Source of the DNA: Fimbriimonadaceae bacterium
Lineage (GTDB): Bacteria; Armatimonadota; Fimbriimonadia; Fimbriimonadales; Fimbriimonadaceae
Direction of reading: 5' to 3'
DNA: 64,000 bases
Assembly (NCBI GenBank): GCA_022843485.1
Contig: JALHNM010000001.1
Coordinates: forward strand, 782,611-846,610
A model generated the notes under the pieces. That model was not told the DNA's origin. It was given only the letters and a program-made list of their open reading frames with translations, and ran no database searches. Shown here piece by piece: positions 56,600-64,000 of the stretch; within the stretch, counting starts at the first letter, position 1; every line of letters begins with the position of its first letter. The translations under genes and the position numbers were made by a program.

Positions 56600-58720
56600 C
56601 TACTTGGGCCAGTACATCTCCCGGGCGTAGTCTTCGAGCATCCGCCGGGTCGAGAAGGCGTAGAGGCTCGTCGCGATGGCCCGGCGCATGACCTTCACCC
56701 ATCCGGACGGGACTCCTTGTTTGTCCCGCTTCCAGTAGGTGGGCAGGACCTCTTCCGAGAGGACACGGTGGAGGTCGGCGGCGTCGAACTTGTCTTGGCG
56801 GGCCCTCGTCCGTTGGGGCTCGCGCTGGCCGACCTGCCAGCCGTTCCGGTCTTTGCCCCCGATGTAGCCCTCATCCCACCAGCCGTCGAGGATCGACGCG
56901 TTCGGAACTCCGTTGGCGGCGGCCTTCATGCCGCTGGTGCCGGAGGCTTCGAGCGGTCGGAGGGGGTTGTTGATCCAGAGGTCGACCCCCTGGGTCATGG
57001 CCCGGCCGACCGCCATGTCGTAGTCCTCGATCTGGAAGACCTTGCCGTAGAACCGCTTGTCCCGGGTGAGGTCGAAGATCTCTTTGACCATGGCCTGTCC
57101 GTCGGTGTCGGCGGGGTGGGCCTTGCCGCTGAAGACGACCTGGACGGGCCGCTTGGTGTCGCCCAGGAGGGCGAGGGCGGCCTTGAGCTGCGACAGGAGC
57201 AGCGTGGGGCGCTTGTAGGCGGTGACGCGGCGCGCGAACCCGATGACGAACGCATCCGGGTCGAGGAGCGTGGCGATCTCCGCGAGTTCGGCCGGGCCTT
57301 TGCCGTAGCGGGTGTGCTGGCTGAGGGCTCTGGCGCGGGCGAACTCGACGAGGGCCTGCTTCTGCTCGAGGTGCGCCCGCCAAAGGGCGTCCTCCGGGAT
57401 CTCGGCGACGGCTTCCCAGGTGGCGCGGAACGCTTTCTGGGGGGTGAGGTCGAGTTCGAGGGCCGGGTGGAGGGAGACCCCGTGGGCGGCGAGGAGGTCG
57501 CGCATGGGTCGGCCGAGCCAGGTCCCCATGTGGACGCCGTTCGTGACCGCCCCGACCGGCTTGCCCGTGACCGGGCGCCAGGTGCCGTCGGCGGTCTGGC
57601 CGTGGAGGATCGCCACCCCGTTCGCGGCTCGGGAGAGGCGGAGGGCGAAGGCGGTCATGTCGAACACCTTCTTGTCCTGGACGGAGTCGAGGCCGAGCTT
57701 GAGGACCTCGTTGAGGGGGACCCCGGTGCCTTCGAGGGTCGGGGCGAGGAGATCCTTCACCAGCTTGGCGTCGAACCGCTCGTTGCCGGCGGGCACGGGG
57801 GTGTGGATCGTGAGGATCGAGGTAGTCCTTACTTGCTCACGTGCCTCGCTCCAGGTGGCCCCTTCGGCCATGGCGACGCGGAGCTTCTCGAGGAGGAGCA
57901 ACGCGGAGTGGCCCTCGTTCATGTGGGACACGGCCGGTTCGATCCCGAGCGCGGCGAGAACCCGGGTGCCGCCGACGCCGAGGACCGTCTCCTGGTGGAA
58001 CCGCATCGAGCGGCCGAGCATGTAGAGCTGGGCGGTGATCGGGCGGTCTTCGGGCCGGTTCTCGGGGAGGTCGGTGTCGAGGAGGAGGAGGGGGGTGCGG
58101 CCGACGGCGGCCTTCCAGACAGCGATGTGGACATCGCGCCCGGGGAAGGCGACTTGGACGGTCAGCGGGTGACCGGTTTTGGGGTCGAGGACGCGCTCGA
58201 GGGGGCAGAGGTCGGGGTCGAAGGGCGGGAAGAGGTGCTGCTGGCGGCCGTCGGCGTCGATGGTCTGGCGGAAGAAGCCCAGCCGGTAGAAGCAGCCGAT
58301 CGCGACGAAGGGCATGGCGAGGTCGCTGGCCTCTTTACAATGGTCCCCGGCGAGGATGCCGAGGCCGCCGCAGTACTGGGCGAAGCTCTCGTGGAGCCCG
58401 TACTCGGCGCAGTAGTAGGCGCAGCACCGGTCGAGGCTGGGGGCTTCCGCCATGTAGGCGTCGAACCGCTTCACGGCGGCCCCCAGCGCCTTGAGGAACT
58501 TCGAGTCCTCGGCGAGCCGTGCGATGTCCTTGGCCTCGGCCAGGATCTGGACGGGGGCGACTCCTTCGTCGAACTTCGGCCCCCCGACCGTCCGGAAGAG
58601 GTCCGCGGCCTCGGGGTGCCATGACCAGTAGAGGTTCGTCGCGAGTCGCCCGAGCCCCTCGAGCGGGGCGGGCAGCCGGAGGTTCGGATGGGGCTGGGTG
58701 CGGATGTCGTTGCTGGTCAT
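56600..58720 (-). CDS. glgP: Alpha-glucan phosphorylase (GT35)
   Basis: 706 residues, the bacterial/archaeal short form (TIGR02094 type) lacking the long animal-type N-terminus. It releases glucose-1-phosphate from glycogen or maltodextrin. Seen: NLYWSWHPEAADLFR, YCAEYGLHESFAQYCGGLGI then LAGDHCKEASDL (substrate pocket), HMNEGHSALL, GAVTNGVHMGTWLG, FARRVTAYKRPTLLL and EASGTSGMKAAANGVPN with the pyridoxal-phosphate lysine. ATG at 58720 with GGAGAAG about 11 bases upstream; a longer frame to 58798 is not conserved. Confidence 0.95.
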   Translation of the reverse strand: MTSNDIRTQPHPNLRLPAPLEGLGRLATNLYWSWHPEAADLFRTVGGPKFDEGVAPVQILAEAKDIARLAEDSKFLKALGAAVKRFDAYMAEAPSLDRCCAYYCAEYGLHESFAQYCGGLGILAGDHCKEASDLAMPFVAIGCFYRLGFFRQTIDADGRQQHLFPPFDPDLCPLERVLDPKTGHPLTVQVAFPGRDVHIAVWKAAVGRTPLLLLDTDLPENRPEDRPITAQLYMLGRSMRFHQETVLGVGGTRVLAALGIEPAVSHMNEGHSALLLLEKLRVAMAEGATWSEAREQVRTTSILTIHTPVPAGNERFDAKLVKDLLAPTLEGTGVPLNEVLKLGLDSVQDKKVFDMTAFALRLSRAANGVAILHGQTADGTWRPVTGKPVGAVTNGVHMGTWLGRPMRDLLAAHGVSLHPALELDLTPQKAFRATWEAVAEIPEDALWRAHLEQKQALVEFARARALSQHTRYGKGPAELAEIATLLDPDAFVIGFARRVTAYKRPTLLLSQLKAALALLGDTKRPVQVVFSGKAHPADTDGQAMVKEIFDLTRDKRFYGKVFQIEDYDMAVGRAMTQGVDLWINNPLRPLEASGTSGMKAAANGVPNASILDGWWDEGYIGGKDRNGWQVGQREPQRTRARQDKFDAADLHRVLSEEVLPTYWKRDKQGVPSGWVKVMRRAIATSLYAFSTRRMLEDYAREMYWPK

Positions 58721-58930
58721 GGGCGCGTCGCTTCTCCCGTCGGTCGTCGGTGCCGCGGTCCACTCGGACGGTCGGGGTTCGGAGGGCGCAATCGACAACG
58801 GTCCGCCGGACAGTCATCCTGAGGCTCCTCCGGCCCGGGGCCAGGCCGAGAATACGTATTCATGATACAGCACTTGCGCTCGAGGGCGCAAGGGTCGGTG
58901 GACGCGGGGGGTTGGATCGAAATCGACCCG
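58721..58930. other. Intergenic region upstream of glgP
   Basis: About 210 bases. A direct run ATACGTATTCATGATACAGC lies near 58852-58871; otherwise nothing recognised. Confidence 0.35.
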
Positions 58931-58955
58931 AGGGAGGGCCCTGGGGGCCCTCCCT
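58931..58955 (-). terminator. Hairpin terminator of the secreted repeat genes
   Basis: AGGGAGGGCCC, TGG, GGGCCCTCCCT: perfect 11-base arms, seven bases after the stop of the gene ending at 58962. Confidence 0.65.
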
Positions 58956-58961
58956 GTGAGG

Positions 58962-59741
58962 TCAGTTCGACCCTTCGACCCACCAGACGGCTTGGTCGAA
59001 GAGAGATCGCCAAGTCTGGGTCGTGGTGGGGCCGGTCTGGCGGACTCGATAGCGGGCGCGGATCTCGCGCGTGCCGGACCGGACGTAGCGGGCGGGGTTA
59101 GTCGCAGTGACGAACACTCGGGAGAAGGTCGTCGAGCCGTTCCGGACGGTGACGTCGGTCGGGTCGTACCGGTTCGCCACCCAGTCGAAGAGGTCGAGGG
59201 TCACCTGAAGCCCGACAGTGTTGACGCGGGCGGCGACGCTGAACTCGAGCGCGGTCGGGTTTGCGAGGGGCGAGGCCCCGGTCAGGATGAGCGTGATCGG
59301 GGCCTCGGTCGGGTTAGCCGTGATCCCGCGCCGGATGTCCATGAGGTCGTTATCGAGCTCGAACAGCGACGCGAGCGTCCCTGCGTCCCGAATCCCGCGG
59401 AACACCTGGAAGGAGGTTGGGAGGACCGGAGGCGAGGACACCGCGACCTCTCGGCTGACGGAGTCGTTCGCTAGCCCGGTCGGGACTTCGTTGAACAGGG
59501 CGACCTCCCGGCTGACCGAATCTCCCGCGAGCTGGGTCGGGAGGTCGTTGAACAGGGCGACTTCTCGGCTGACCGAATCTCCCGCGAGCTGGGTCGGGAG
59601 GTCGTTGAAGACCGCGACCTCCCTGCTCACGGCGTCCCCCTGGCCCGACCGGACTTGTGCGACCGAGCTCGCAGCGATCGGAACCGGCCAAGGGAAGACC
59701 GCTCCGGCCAGCGCGAGGACCGCGGCGAGGGCGGATCCCAC
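58962..59741 (-). CDS. Secreted protein with tandem 19-residue SREVAVFN repeats
   Basis: 259 residues from a GTG at 59741, which has AGGA six bases upstream and gives a signal peptide (GSALAAVLALAGAVFPWPVP). Residues about 35-100 hold three and a half tandem units SREVALFNDLPTQLAGDSV. The rest is a beta-rich domain (FELDNDLMDIRRGITANPTE, FSVAARVNTVGLQVTLDLFD, REIRARYRVRQTGPTTTQTW, then RSLFDQAVWWVEG) like the end of the lectin-like protein at 13787. SREVSVFN-type motifs recur in secreted Planctomycete/Armatimonad proteins. A GTG at 59759 overlaps the upstream gene and is less likely. Surface role inferred. Confidence 0.7.
   Translation of the reverse strand: MGSALAAVLALAGAVFPWPVPIAASSVAQVRSGQGDAVSREVAVFNDLPTQLAGDSVSREVALFNDLPTQLAGDSVSREVALFNEVPTGLANDSVSREVAVSSPPVLPTSFQVFRGIRDAGTLASLFELDNDLMDIRRGITANPTEAPITLILTGASPLANPTALEFSVAARVNTVGLQVTLDLFDWVANRYDPTDVTVRNGSTTFSRVFVTATNPARYVRSGTREIRARYRVRQTGPTTTQTWRSLFDQAVWWVEGSN
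59450..59636 (-). repeat. 57-bp tandem repeat coding for SREVAVFN units
   Basis: Three near-identical 57-base units plus part of a fourth within the coding region. Confidence 0.85.
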
Positions 59742-59742
59742 G

Positions 59743-60960
59743 TCAGTTCCTCGCCGCACGGGCGGTCATCGCCGTGAAGCCGCGGGGGAAGGCCACGTCG
59801 ACTTCCCAGAAGCTTTGCACCAGGCTGCCCGAGACCAGGGTCATCTGGACGTAGACCTGTTCGCCGTTGCGAGGGGAGGTCCTGAGGAACACGCTCCAGC
59901 TGCCGTCGGTCGGGACGTTCGTGGCTTCCACCCGGATACGTACGGGCGCGGTCGTCGAGACCGTCGCGTCGGTGGGGAAGCTGAACTCCGACTTCGGGTC
60001 GGCCGGGATGTTCGTGCTTCCGATGCGTGCGATGCGTACGCTCGGCGCGCTCGACACGGGCCAGAGTTGGAACTGAGTCCCGACGGAGTCGCGGCGGAAC
60101 GTGCCATGCACCGACCCGTTGAAGAGGTCTTGGCCGGACTCGAATCGCGTCCGTCCCTGACCCTGCGACCCACCGTTCGAGGTCACCACTTGTCCGGACC
60201 CTGCGATCCGCGAGGCGACGAGTCGAACGGCTCCTCCGGCCCCATCGCTGCTTCCGAAGTTCCCGGAGCCCCCGCGGGCGTCAATGATCCCATTGACGGT
60301 CAGCGTTCCCCCCGTTGCGATGAGGACGGCACCGCCCCCGGCCCCTCCACCGCTCTGGGTGGTCGCCCCGGCCCCCGCTCCGGAGCCGCCGATGAGGGGC
60401 AGGATCTCGGAGTTCGAGTAGATGGGAAGGCCGTTGTTAGGGCCTTGCGTCGCATGGGTGCCCCACGCGAAGGATGCGCCGTCGATTCCTCTCACGGCAC
60501 CGCCACCGGGCCCGAAGCCCGCTCCGGTTTCGAGGCCCGCGGAGCCTGGTCCGCCGCCTCGGAACCCGCCTGGGCCTGGCTCGGCCGGGCGAGCCTGGTT
60601 CCCGTTGCCGCCGTTGAGAAGGATCGAGCCGTTTGGATCGACCGTGACGTCCCCCTGGACGAGGAAGACCACCGGTGGGTTCTTGGGGTGGTTCCGGAAG
60701 GTCAGTCTCGCACCGTCTCGGACGCGCAGGGACTGGAGCTTGAAGACGACCGCCCACCGCTCAGGGTCATAGACGCCGACACCAGTACCCGGCTGGTTCC
60801 ACACTCCCGTCGGGGCGAGGCCGAGGTCGATGGTCGTATCGACCGAAACGTCGATGATCCCGTCGGAGCCGTCCGAGGGCACTTGAAGCTGCGCGAGGGC
60901 GGCACAATGGAGGGCCGCCAGAACGACGACGAGCAGGTTTCTGGGTGTGTTCCTTCTCAT
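59743..60960 (-). CDS. Secreted Gly-rich beta protein
   Basis: 405 residues. Signal peptide MRRNTPRNLLVVVLAALHCA ends near ALAQ. The middle is Gly-rich (PGPGGFRGGGPGSAGLETGA, GAGAGATTQSGGGAGGGAVL) with short beta strands such as GTLTVNGIIDARGGSG, a pattern like the glycine-rich filament-type domains of myxobacterial and Armatimonad surface proteins. The end (VRIRVEATNVPTDGSWSVFL, SFWEVDVAFPRG) is a separate beta domain. ATG at 60960 fits the signal peptide. It is transcribed with the following SREVAVFN protein (one base between stop and GTG). Confidence 0.7.
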   Translation of the reverse strand: MRRNTPRNLLVVVLAALHCAALAQLQVPSDGSDGIIDVSVDTTIDLGLAPTGVWNQPGTGVGVYDPERWAVVFKLQSLRVRDGARLTFRNHPKNPPVVFLVQGDVTVDPNGSILLNGGNGNQARPAEPGPGGFRGGGPGSAGLETGAGFGPGGGAVRGIDGASFAWGTHATQGPNNGLPIYSNSEILPLIGGSGAGAGATTQSGGGAGGGAVLIATGGTLTVNGIIDARGGSGNFGSSDGAGGAVRLVASRIAGSGQVVTSNGGSQGQGRTRFESGQDLFNGSVHGTFRRDSVGTQFQLWPVSSAPSVRIARIGSTNIPADPKSEFSFPTDATVSTTAPVRIRVEATNVPTDGSWSVFLRTSPRNGEQVYVQMTLVSGSLVQSFWEVDVAFPRGFTAMTARAARN

Positions 60961-60979
60961 AGCAATTACCCGGAAGGGG

Positions 60980-61009
60980 AATGTACCGGTATCGGCCACC
61001 GTCGGTCAA
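60980..61009 (-). promoter_or_regulatory. Sigma-70 type promoter TTGACC-N18-TACATT
   Basis: On the minus strand TTGACC (61004-61009), 18 bases, TACATT (60980-60985), 19 bases before the ATG at 60960. Confidence 0.6.
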
Positions 61010-61162
61010 CTCAGCCTTTACACATCCGGCAGTATTACGTGTGCAGCCCGTTTGGGGGCCTCTATGGTGACCGCCCGGGCGCGGTTCGGTGTCCGCGGGG
61101 GCCTATGGGTTGCCAGGGTCGTTCGGCTCAAGGGGGCAGGGGTGGGGGGGCGTGGGGGCCCG

Positions 61163-61168
61163 TACACT
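61163..61168 (+). promoter_or_regulatory. -10 element TACACT, leaderless promoter
   Basis: Six bases before the ATG at 61175. Confidence 0.6.
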
Positions 61169-61174
61169 CGGGAC

Positions 61175-62521
61175 ATGACCTCCGCCGAACAGAGTGTGCG
61201 TTCCGTGTTCCCGGGCCCGGTCTCGGCGGGGATGCTGGAAGAGTTGGGGCGGTACGTGGTGAGCGAGCCGCAGCCGTTCGTGCTGGACCTTGCCCGGTGC
61301 GAGGGGATGTGGCTGGTCACGGTGGACGGCCAGCGACTGTTCGACTGGTGCGGCTACTACGGTTCGAAGCTCCTCGGCCACAACCACCCTGGCCTCCAGG
61401 AGCCCGGCTACCTGCGGCGGCTGGCGCTGGCGGCGAACAATAAGACGGCGAACCCCGACTTCCTCACGGCCGAGTGCCTCGCGTTCTATCGGACGTTGCA
61501 CCGGTGGGCGCCGGAGGCGATGCGGAACCCGAAACTGGAGGTCTACACCGTCAACTCCGGGGCCGAGGCCGTCGAGAACATGATGAAGTACCTCGTGAGC
61601 CGCTTCAACTCGCGCAAGTTGCGGGAGGAGAAGACGGTCACGAACCGGCGGTTCGTGTACTTCGACAAGGCGTTCCACGGGCGGACGGTCTACGCGCTGG
61701 CCGTCACCCAGACGCTGGACACGGTGGCGACGAAGGACTTCCACGGTCTCACGAACTCCGGCAACATCAAGCTACCGTTCCCGGCCTACGATTCGGACCG
61801 GACAGAGGCGGAGAACGAGCGGCTCACCCAGAACGTGCTCAGCATGGTCGAGATGACCGTCGGCCAGATGCGGGACGAGATCGTCGGGATCATCGTGGAG
61901 CCGATCCAGGGTGCGGGCGGACAGCGGGTGGCCATGCCTTCGTTCTTCCGGGGCCTCAGCCGGATCGCGCACCAGAACGGGGTGGCGCTGGCGTTCGACG
62001 AGGTCCAGACCGGCCTCGGGGCGACGGGACGGGCGTTCGCGATCGACCACTTCGACCTGCCGCACCCGCCGCTGGCGGTGGCGAGCGGGAAGAAGTTCGG
62101 GACCGGGGTCGTGTGGATGCTCGAACCGCTCGACGAGGTGGGGGTTCTGGACTCGACCTGGGGCGGGACGTTGGCGGACATGGTGCGGGTCGTCCGAGAG
62201 ATCGAGATCGTCGAAGCGGAAGGGCTGGTGGAGCGGGCGGCGGAGACGGGGGCCTACCTGGCCGAGCGGCTGCGCGAGCTGCAGCGGTCGTTCCAAGGGG
62301 TCCTGCTGAACGTGCGCGGGATGGGGCTCTACCAGGGCTTCTCGCTGGACAGCGAGGACCGCAAGCTCGAGTTGCTCGAGACGGCGCGCCGGGAGCAGGG
62401 CCTCCTGCTGCTCGGCGGCGGGGAGCGCTCGATCCGGCTCCGCCCGAACCTGAGCGTGACGGCCGAGGACGTCGACCTGCTCGTCGAGCGCCTCGGGGCC
62501 GCGTTGCGGTCGGTGGCCTAA
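61175..62521 (+). CDS. lat: L-lysine 6-aminotransferase (class III)
   Basis: 448 residues. Class III PLP aminotransferase with text characteristic of Lat: FDWCGYYGSKLLGHNHPGL, NKTANPDFLTAECLAFYRTL, VYTVNSGAEAVENMMKYLVS, YFDKAFHGRTVYALAVT, EPIQGAGGQRV and the PLP lysine in VASGKKFG. Lat moves the epsilon-amino group of lysine to 2-oxoglutarate in lysine catabolism. ATG at 61175 sits six bases behind TACACT. No pathway partners are adjacent. Confidence 0.85.
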   Translation: MTSAEQSVRSVFPGPVSAGMLEELGRYVVSEPQPFVLDLARCEGMWLVTVDGQRLFDWCGYYGSKLLGHNHPGLQEPGYLRRLALAANNKTANPDFLTAECLAFYRTLHRWAPEAMRNPKLEVYTVNSGAEAVENMMKYLVSRFNSRKLREEKTVTNRRFVYFDKAFHGRTVYALAVTQTLDTVATKDFHGLTNSGNIKLPFPAYDSDRTEAENERLTQNVLSMVEMTVGQMRDEIVGIIVEPIQGAGGQRVAMPSFFRGLSRIAHQNGVALAFDEVQTGLGATGRAFAIDHFDLPHPPLAVASGKKFGTGVVWMLEPLDEVGVLDSTWGGTLADMVRVVREIEIVEAEGLVERAAETGAYLAERLRELQRSFQGVLLNVRGMGLYQGFSLDSEDRKLELLETARREQGLLLLGGGERSIRLRPNLSVTAEDVDLLVERLGAALRSVA

Positions 62522-62660
62522 GGCTCGGAGCCCGGGGCTCCCGCTCTGGAGTCGAAGGCGCCGGCCTGGCCCACCGCGGAGCGCGGGGCTCCCGGTCCGC
62601 CCCCCGGTCCGCGGAGCTCCTGCTCCCCACGACCGACCGCGAGCCCCAGCGACCCCCGCC

Positions 62661-63269
62661 TCACCGCCCGGCGGCGCTGAGAGGGAACTCGATCTCCGTC
62701 GCGTTCTTGACGTGCTCCCGCCGGCCCGTCAAGCCGTAGATGAACTGCCCCCCCATCCCCGAGTGGCCGACCACCAGCACCCGGCCCCGGGCGAACTTCG
62801 CCTTGAACTCCCGCACCGCCGCCTCGCTTTGGGCCAGACCCTCCGGCCACCCCGGCGCCACCGGGAGGCGGTCCATCCCGGGCCGCACCGTGAAGAGCGG
62901 CGCGATGTCGGCCGCCAGCGTCACCCGGGCCCCCCACGTGAACGACGTCGCCTTCACCCCCCGCGGCCGCCGCCCCGTGCAGCACTCGTAGAGCAACGGC
63001 CACACGAGCGCCTTTTGCCCCGTCGCCTTGAGGTACGGCGCCACCGTGCGAAGGGCCCGCGGGCTCGGCGAGACCAAGATCGCGTCGAACCGCCTCGGCC
63101 GCAGCCGCTCGGTCAGCGCCTTGACCTGGCCCTCCCCCTTGGTGCTGAACACGTTCAGCGTCCGCGAGTTGTAGCGGCCCGTCGCGTTCGCCACCGTCTC
63201 GGCGTGGCGGACGTAGGTCACCTGGGCGGTCGATGGGGCGAGGGCGAGCGCGGCGATCAGCAGGGTCAC
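62661..63269 (-). CDS. Secreted histidine-phosphatase family protein
   Basis: 202 residues. A signal peptide-like start (MTLLIAALALAPSTAQ) precedes TYVRHAETVANATGRYNSRT, the RHG/RHxE phosphohistidine motif of the phosphoglycerate mutase-like superfamily. The second catalytic His is in VLVVGHSGMGGQFIYGLTG. It hydrolyses a phosphoester outside the cytoplasm; the substrate is unknown. The 140 bases between it and the aminotransferase gene are unassigned. Confidence 0.82.
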   Translation of the reverse strand: MTLLIAALALAPSTAQVTYVRHAETVANATGRYNSRTLNVFSTKGEGQVKALTERLRPRRFDAILVSPSPRALRTVAPYLKATGQKALVWPLLYECCTGRRPRGVKATSFTWGARVTLAADIAPLFTVRPGMDRLPVAPGWPEGLAQSEAAVREFKAKFARGRVLVVGHSGMGGQFIYGLTGRREHVKNATEIEFPLSAAGR

Positions 63270-64000
63270 CCGGCAATGCTATCCCCTCGGCCCGGGCCCC
63301 GACGGGCCCGTCCGCAGCCCCCGAACGCGCGTGCGGCGACGGCCCGCCAGGGCCCTTCGGCACCTCGGCCCGTCTGGCGGACGTACAGACGGGTGACGAC
63401 CGGTCACTCGAGGGTTTCGAACCTGAGCGGCCCCAAGCGTGTACACAGCGTGTACCCCCCGTGTACGCAGCGTGCAGCGGCCTTGGAGCGAGCGGGGAAG
63501 GACGGCAGAAGCGTGTCTACTGACAGCTCCGGAGGGTGCCAGTCCCATTGCACCCGCGGAGGACCGGGTGGCCCGGCCTGACCCGGATGGTGGGTGGCCC
63601 GGCCTGACCCAGATAGTGGGTGGCCCGGCCTGACCCAGATAGTGGGTGGCCCGGCCTGACCCGGAGGGCAGGCCGGGAGCAGGGCCGCCTCCTTCCCCGG
63701 CCCATCGCTCCGCGACGGGGCCACGCCAGCCACAGCGGCGGCCCGGTCAGGACCGCGCGGTACGAAGGTCGACGCTCCGCGGCGACCCGGTCGGCACGCT
63801 GGGGCTGGGTACTTACGGTGAGAGCCCGAGCACCCGGGGCATACAAGGCCTCACCCCCGGCCACTCGCCACTGCCACACCTTGAAGGGGCTAGCGCCCAT
63901 GGCTATGGCCCTGGGGCCTAGGCTGGCCCAAGCTGACGAGGTTCGACGGGCCATAACCGTTGTATCAAGCTGTCGGTCGGCGGTCTTGGTACAGACTGTC
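63270..64000. other. Repeat-rich region without a convincing gene
   Basis: About 730 bases. It contains GTGTAC-type short repeats around 63438-63475 and a 26-bp tandem repeat. Open frames here are low complexity and match no family. The last 60 bases are less GC-rich and may begin a new feature beyond the edge. Confidence 0.5.
63567..63668 (+). repeat. 26-bp tandem repeat, about four units
   Basis: Unit GGTGGCCCGGCCTGACCCAG then ATAGTG; the first and last units differ by a few bases. Confidence 0.9.

Noticed and set aside
63517..63954. Minus-strand frame with the text LGPRAIAMGASPFKVWQW
   Set aside because: Much of it is the translation of the 26-bp tandem repeat; no family, no start signal.

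Overview
This is a high-GC, densely packed bacterial chromosome segment, most likely from the phylum Armatimonadota (Fimbriimonadia-like). That placement is an inference from gene style. The evidence is a DUF1559-type prepilin whose N-terminus reads [20 protein letters not shown] proteins, large secreted proteins built from glycine-rich fiber-like repeats, and scattered palindromic repeats. No rRNA operon is present; one tRNA-Val(GAC) is. Housekeeping genes include lipB, uvrC, hflX, folD, ada, ubiD, coaD, dapB, dnaA, a thiamine pyrophosphokinase gene, purM, purE, glgP and a lysine 6-aminotransferase.

Layout. 0-8 kb: deacetylase tail, membrane cyclase, lipB, prepilin, Pmp3, fasciclin, uvrC, tRNA and a glycosyltransferase. 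8-21 kb is an accessory region. It holds three long secreted proteins and one short one sharing an N-terminal module, a lectin-like secreted protein, a small element carrying a four-helix-bundle (S23/IVS-type) gene inserted in a tail-like gene, and a 1187-aa STAND-type NTPase with eleven 41-residue helical repeats. 21-33 kb: metabolic genes, hflX, folD, ada, ubiD and a VapBC-like pair. 33-38 kb: PEP-CTERM gene, SGNH hydrolase, a broken histidine/aromatic ammonia-lyase gene and a degenerate phosphoesterase. 38-44 kb: coaD, two FAD oxidoreductases, dapB. 44-48 kb: phosphonate/phosphate ABC transporter phnDCEE. 48-59 kb: dnaA, thiamine pyrophosphokinase, FHA, purM, purE, a PhnZ-like HD oxygenase, glgP. 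59-64 kb: secreted repeat proteins, lysine aminotransferase, histidine phosphatase and a repeat-rich end.

Regulation visible in the sequence. Many start codons (ATG or GTG) lie only 5-10 bases after a TANNNT hexamer, which points to widespread leaderless transcription and helps choose starts. Four intergenic regions carry two 8-bp CTTAACNN-like direct repeats 3 bp apart (period 11), the layout of the cyanobacterial Pho box. They stand before phnD, the PhnZ-like gene, the lectin-like gene and a fasciclin gene, so these probably form a phosphate-starvation regulon. A sigma-54 type -24/-12 element precedes the PEP-CTERM gene, and a DnaA box overlaps the dnaA -10.

The most unusual item is the roughly 500-bp element at 15530-16031. 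It is a single four-helix-bundle gene between long G-rich/C-rich inverted repeats of telomere-like GGGGTTCGGGTTTC type, sitting inside a protein gene whose reading frame stays open through the insert. A paralog at 21251-21928 shows the uninterrupted form.
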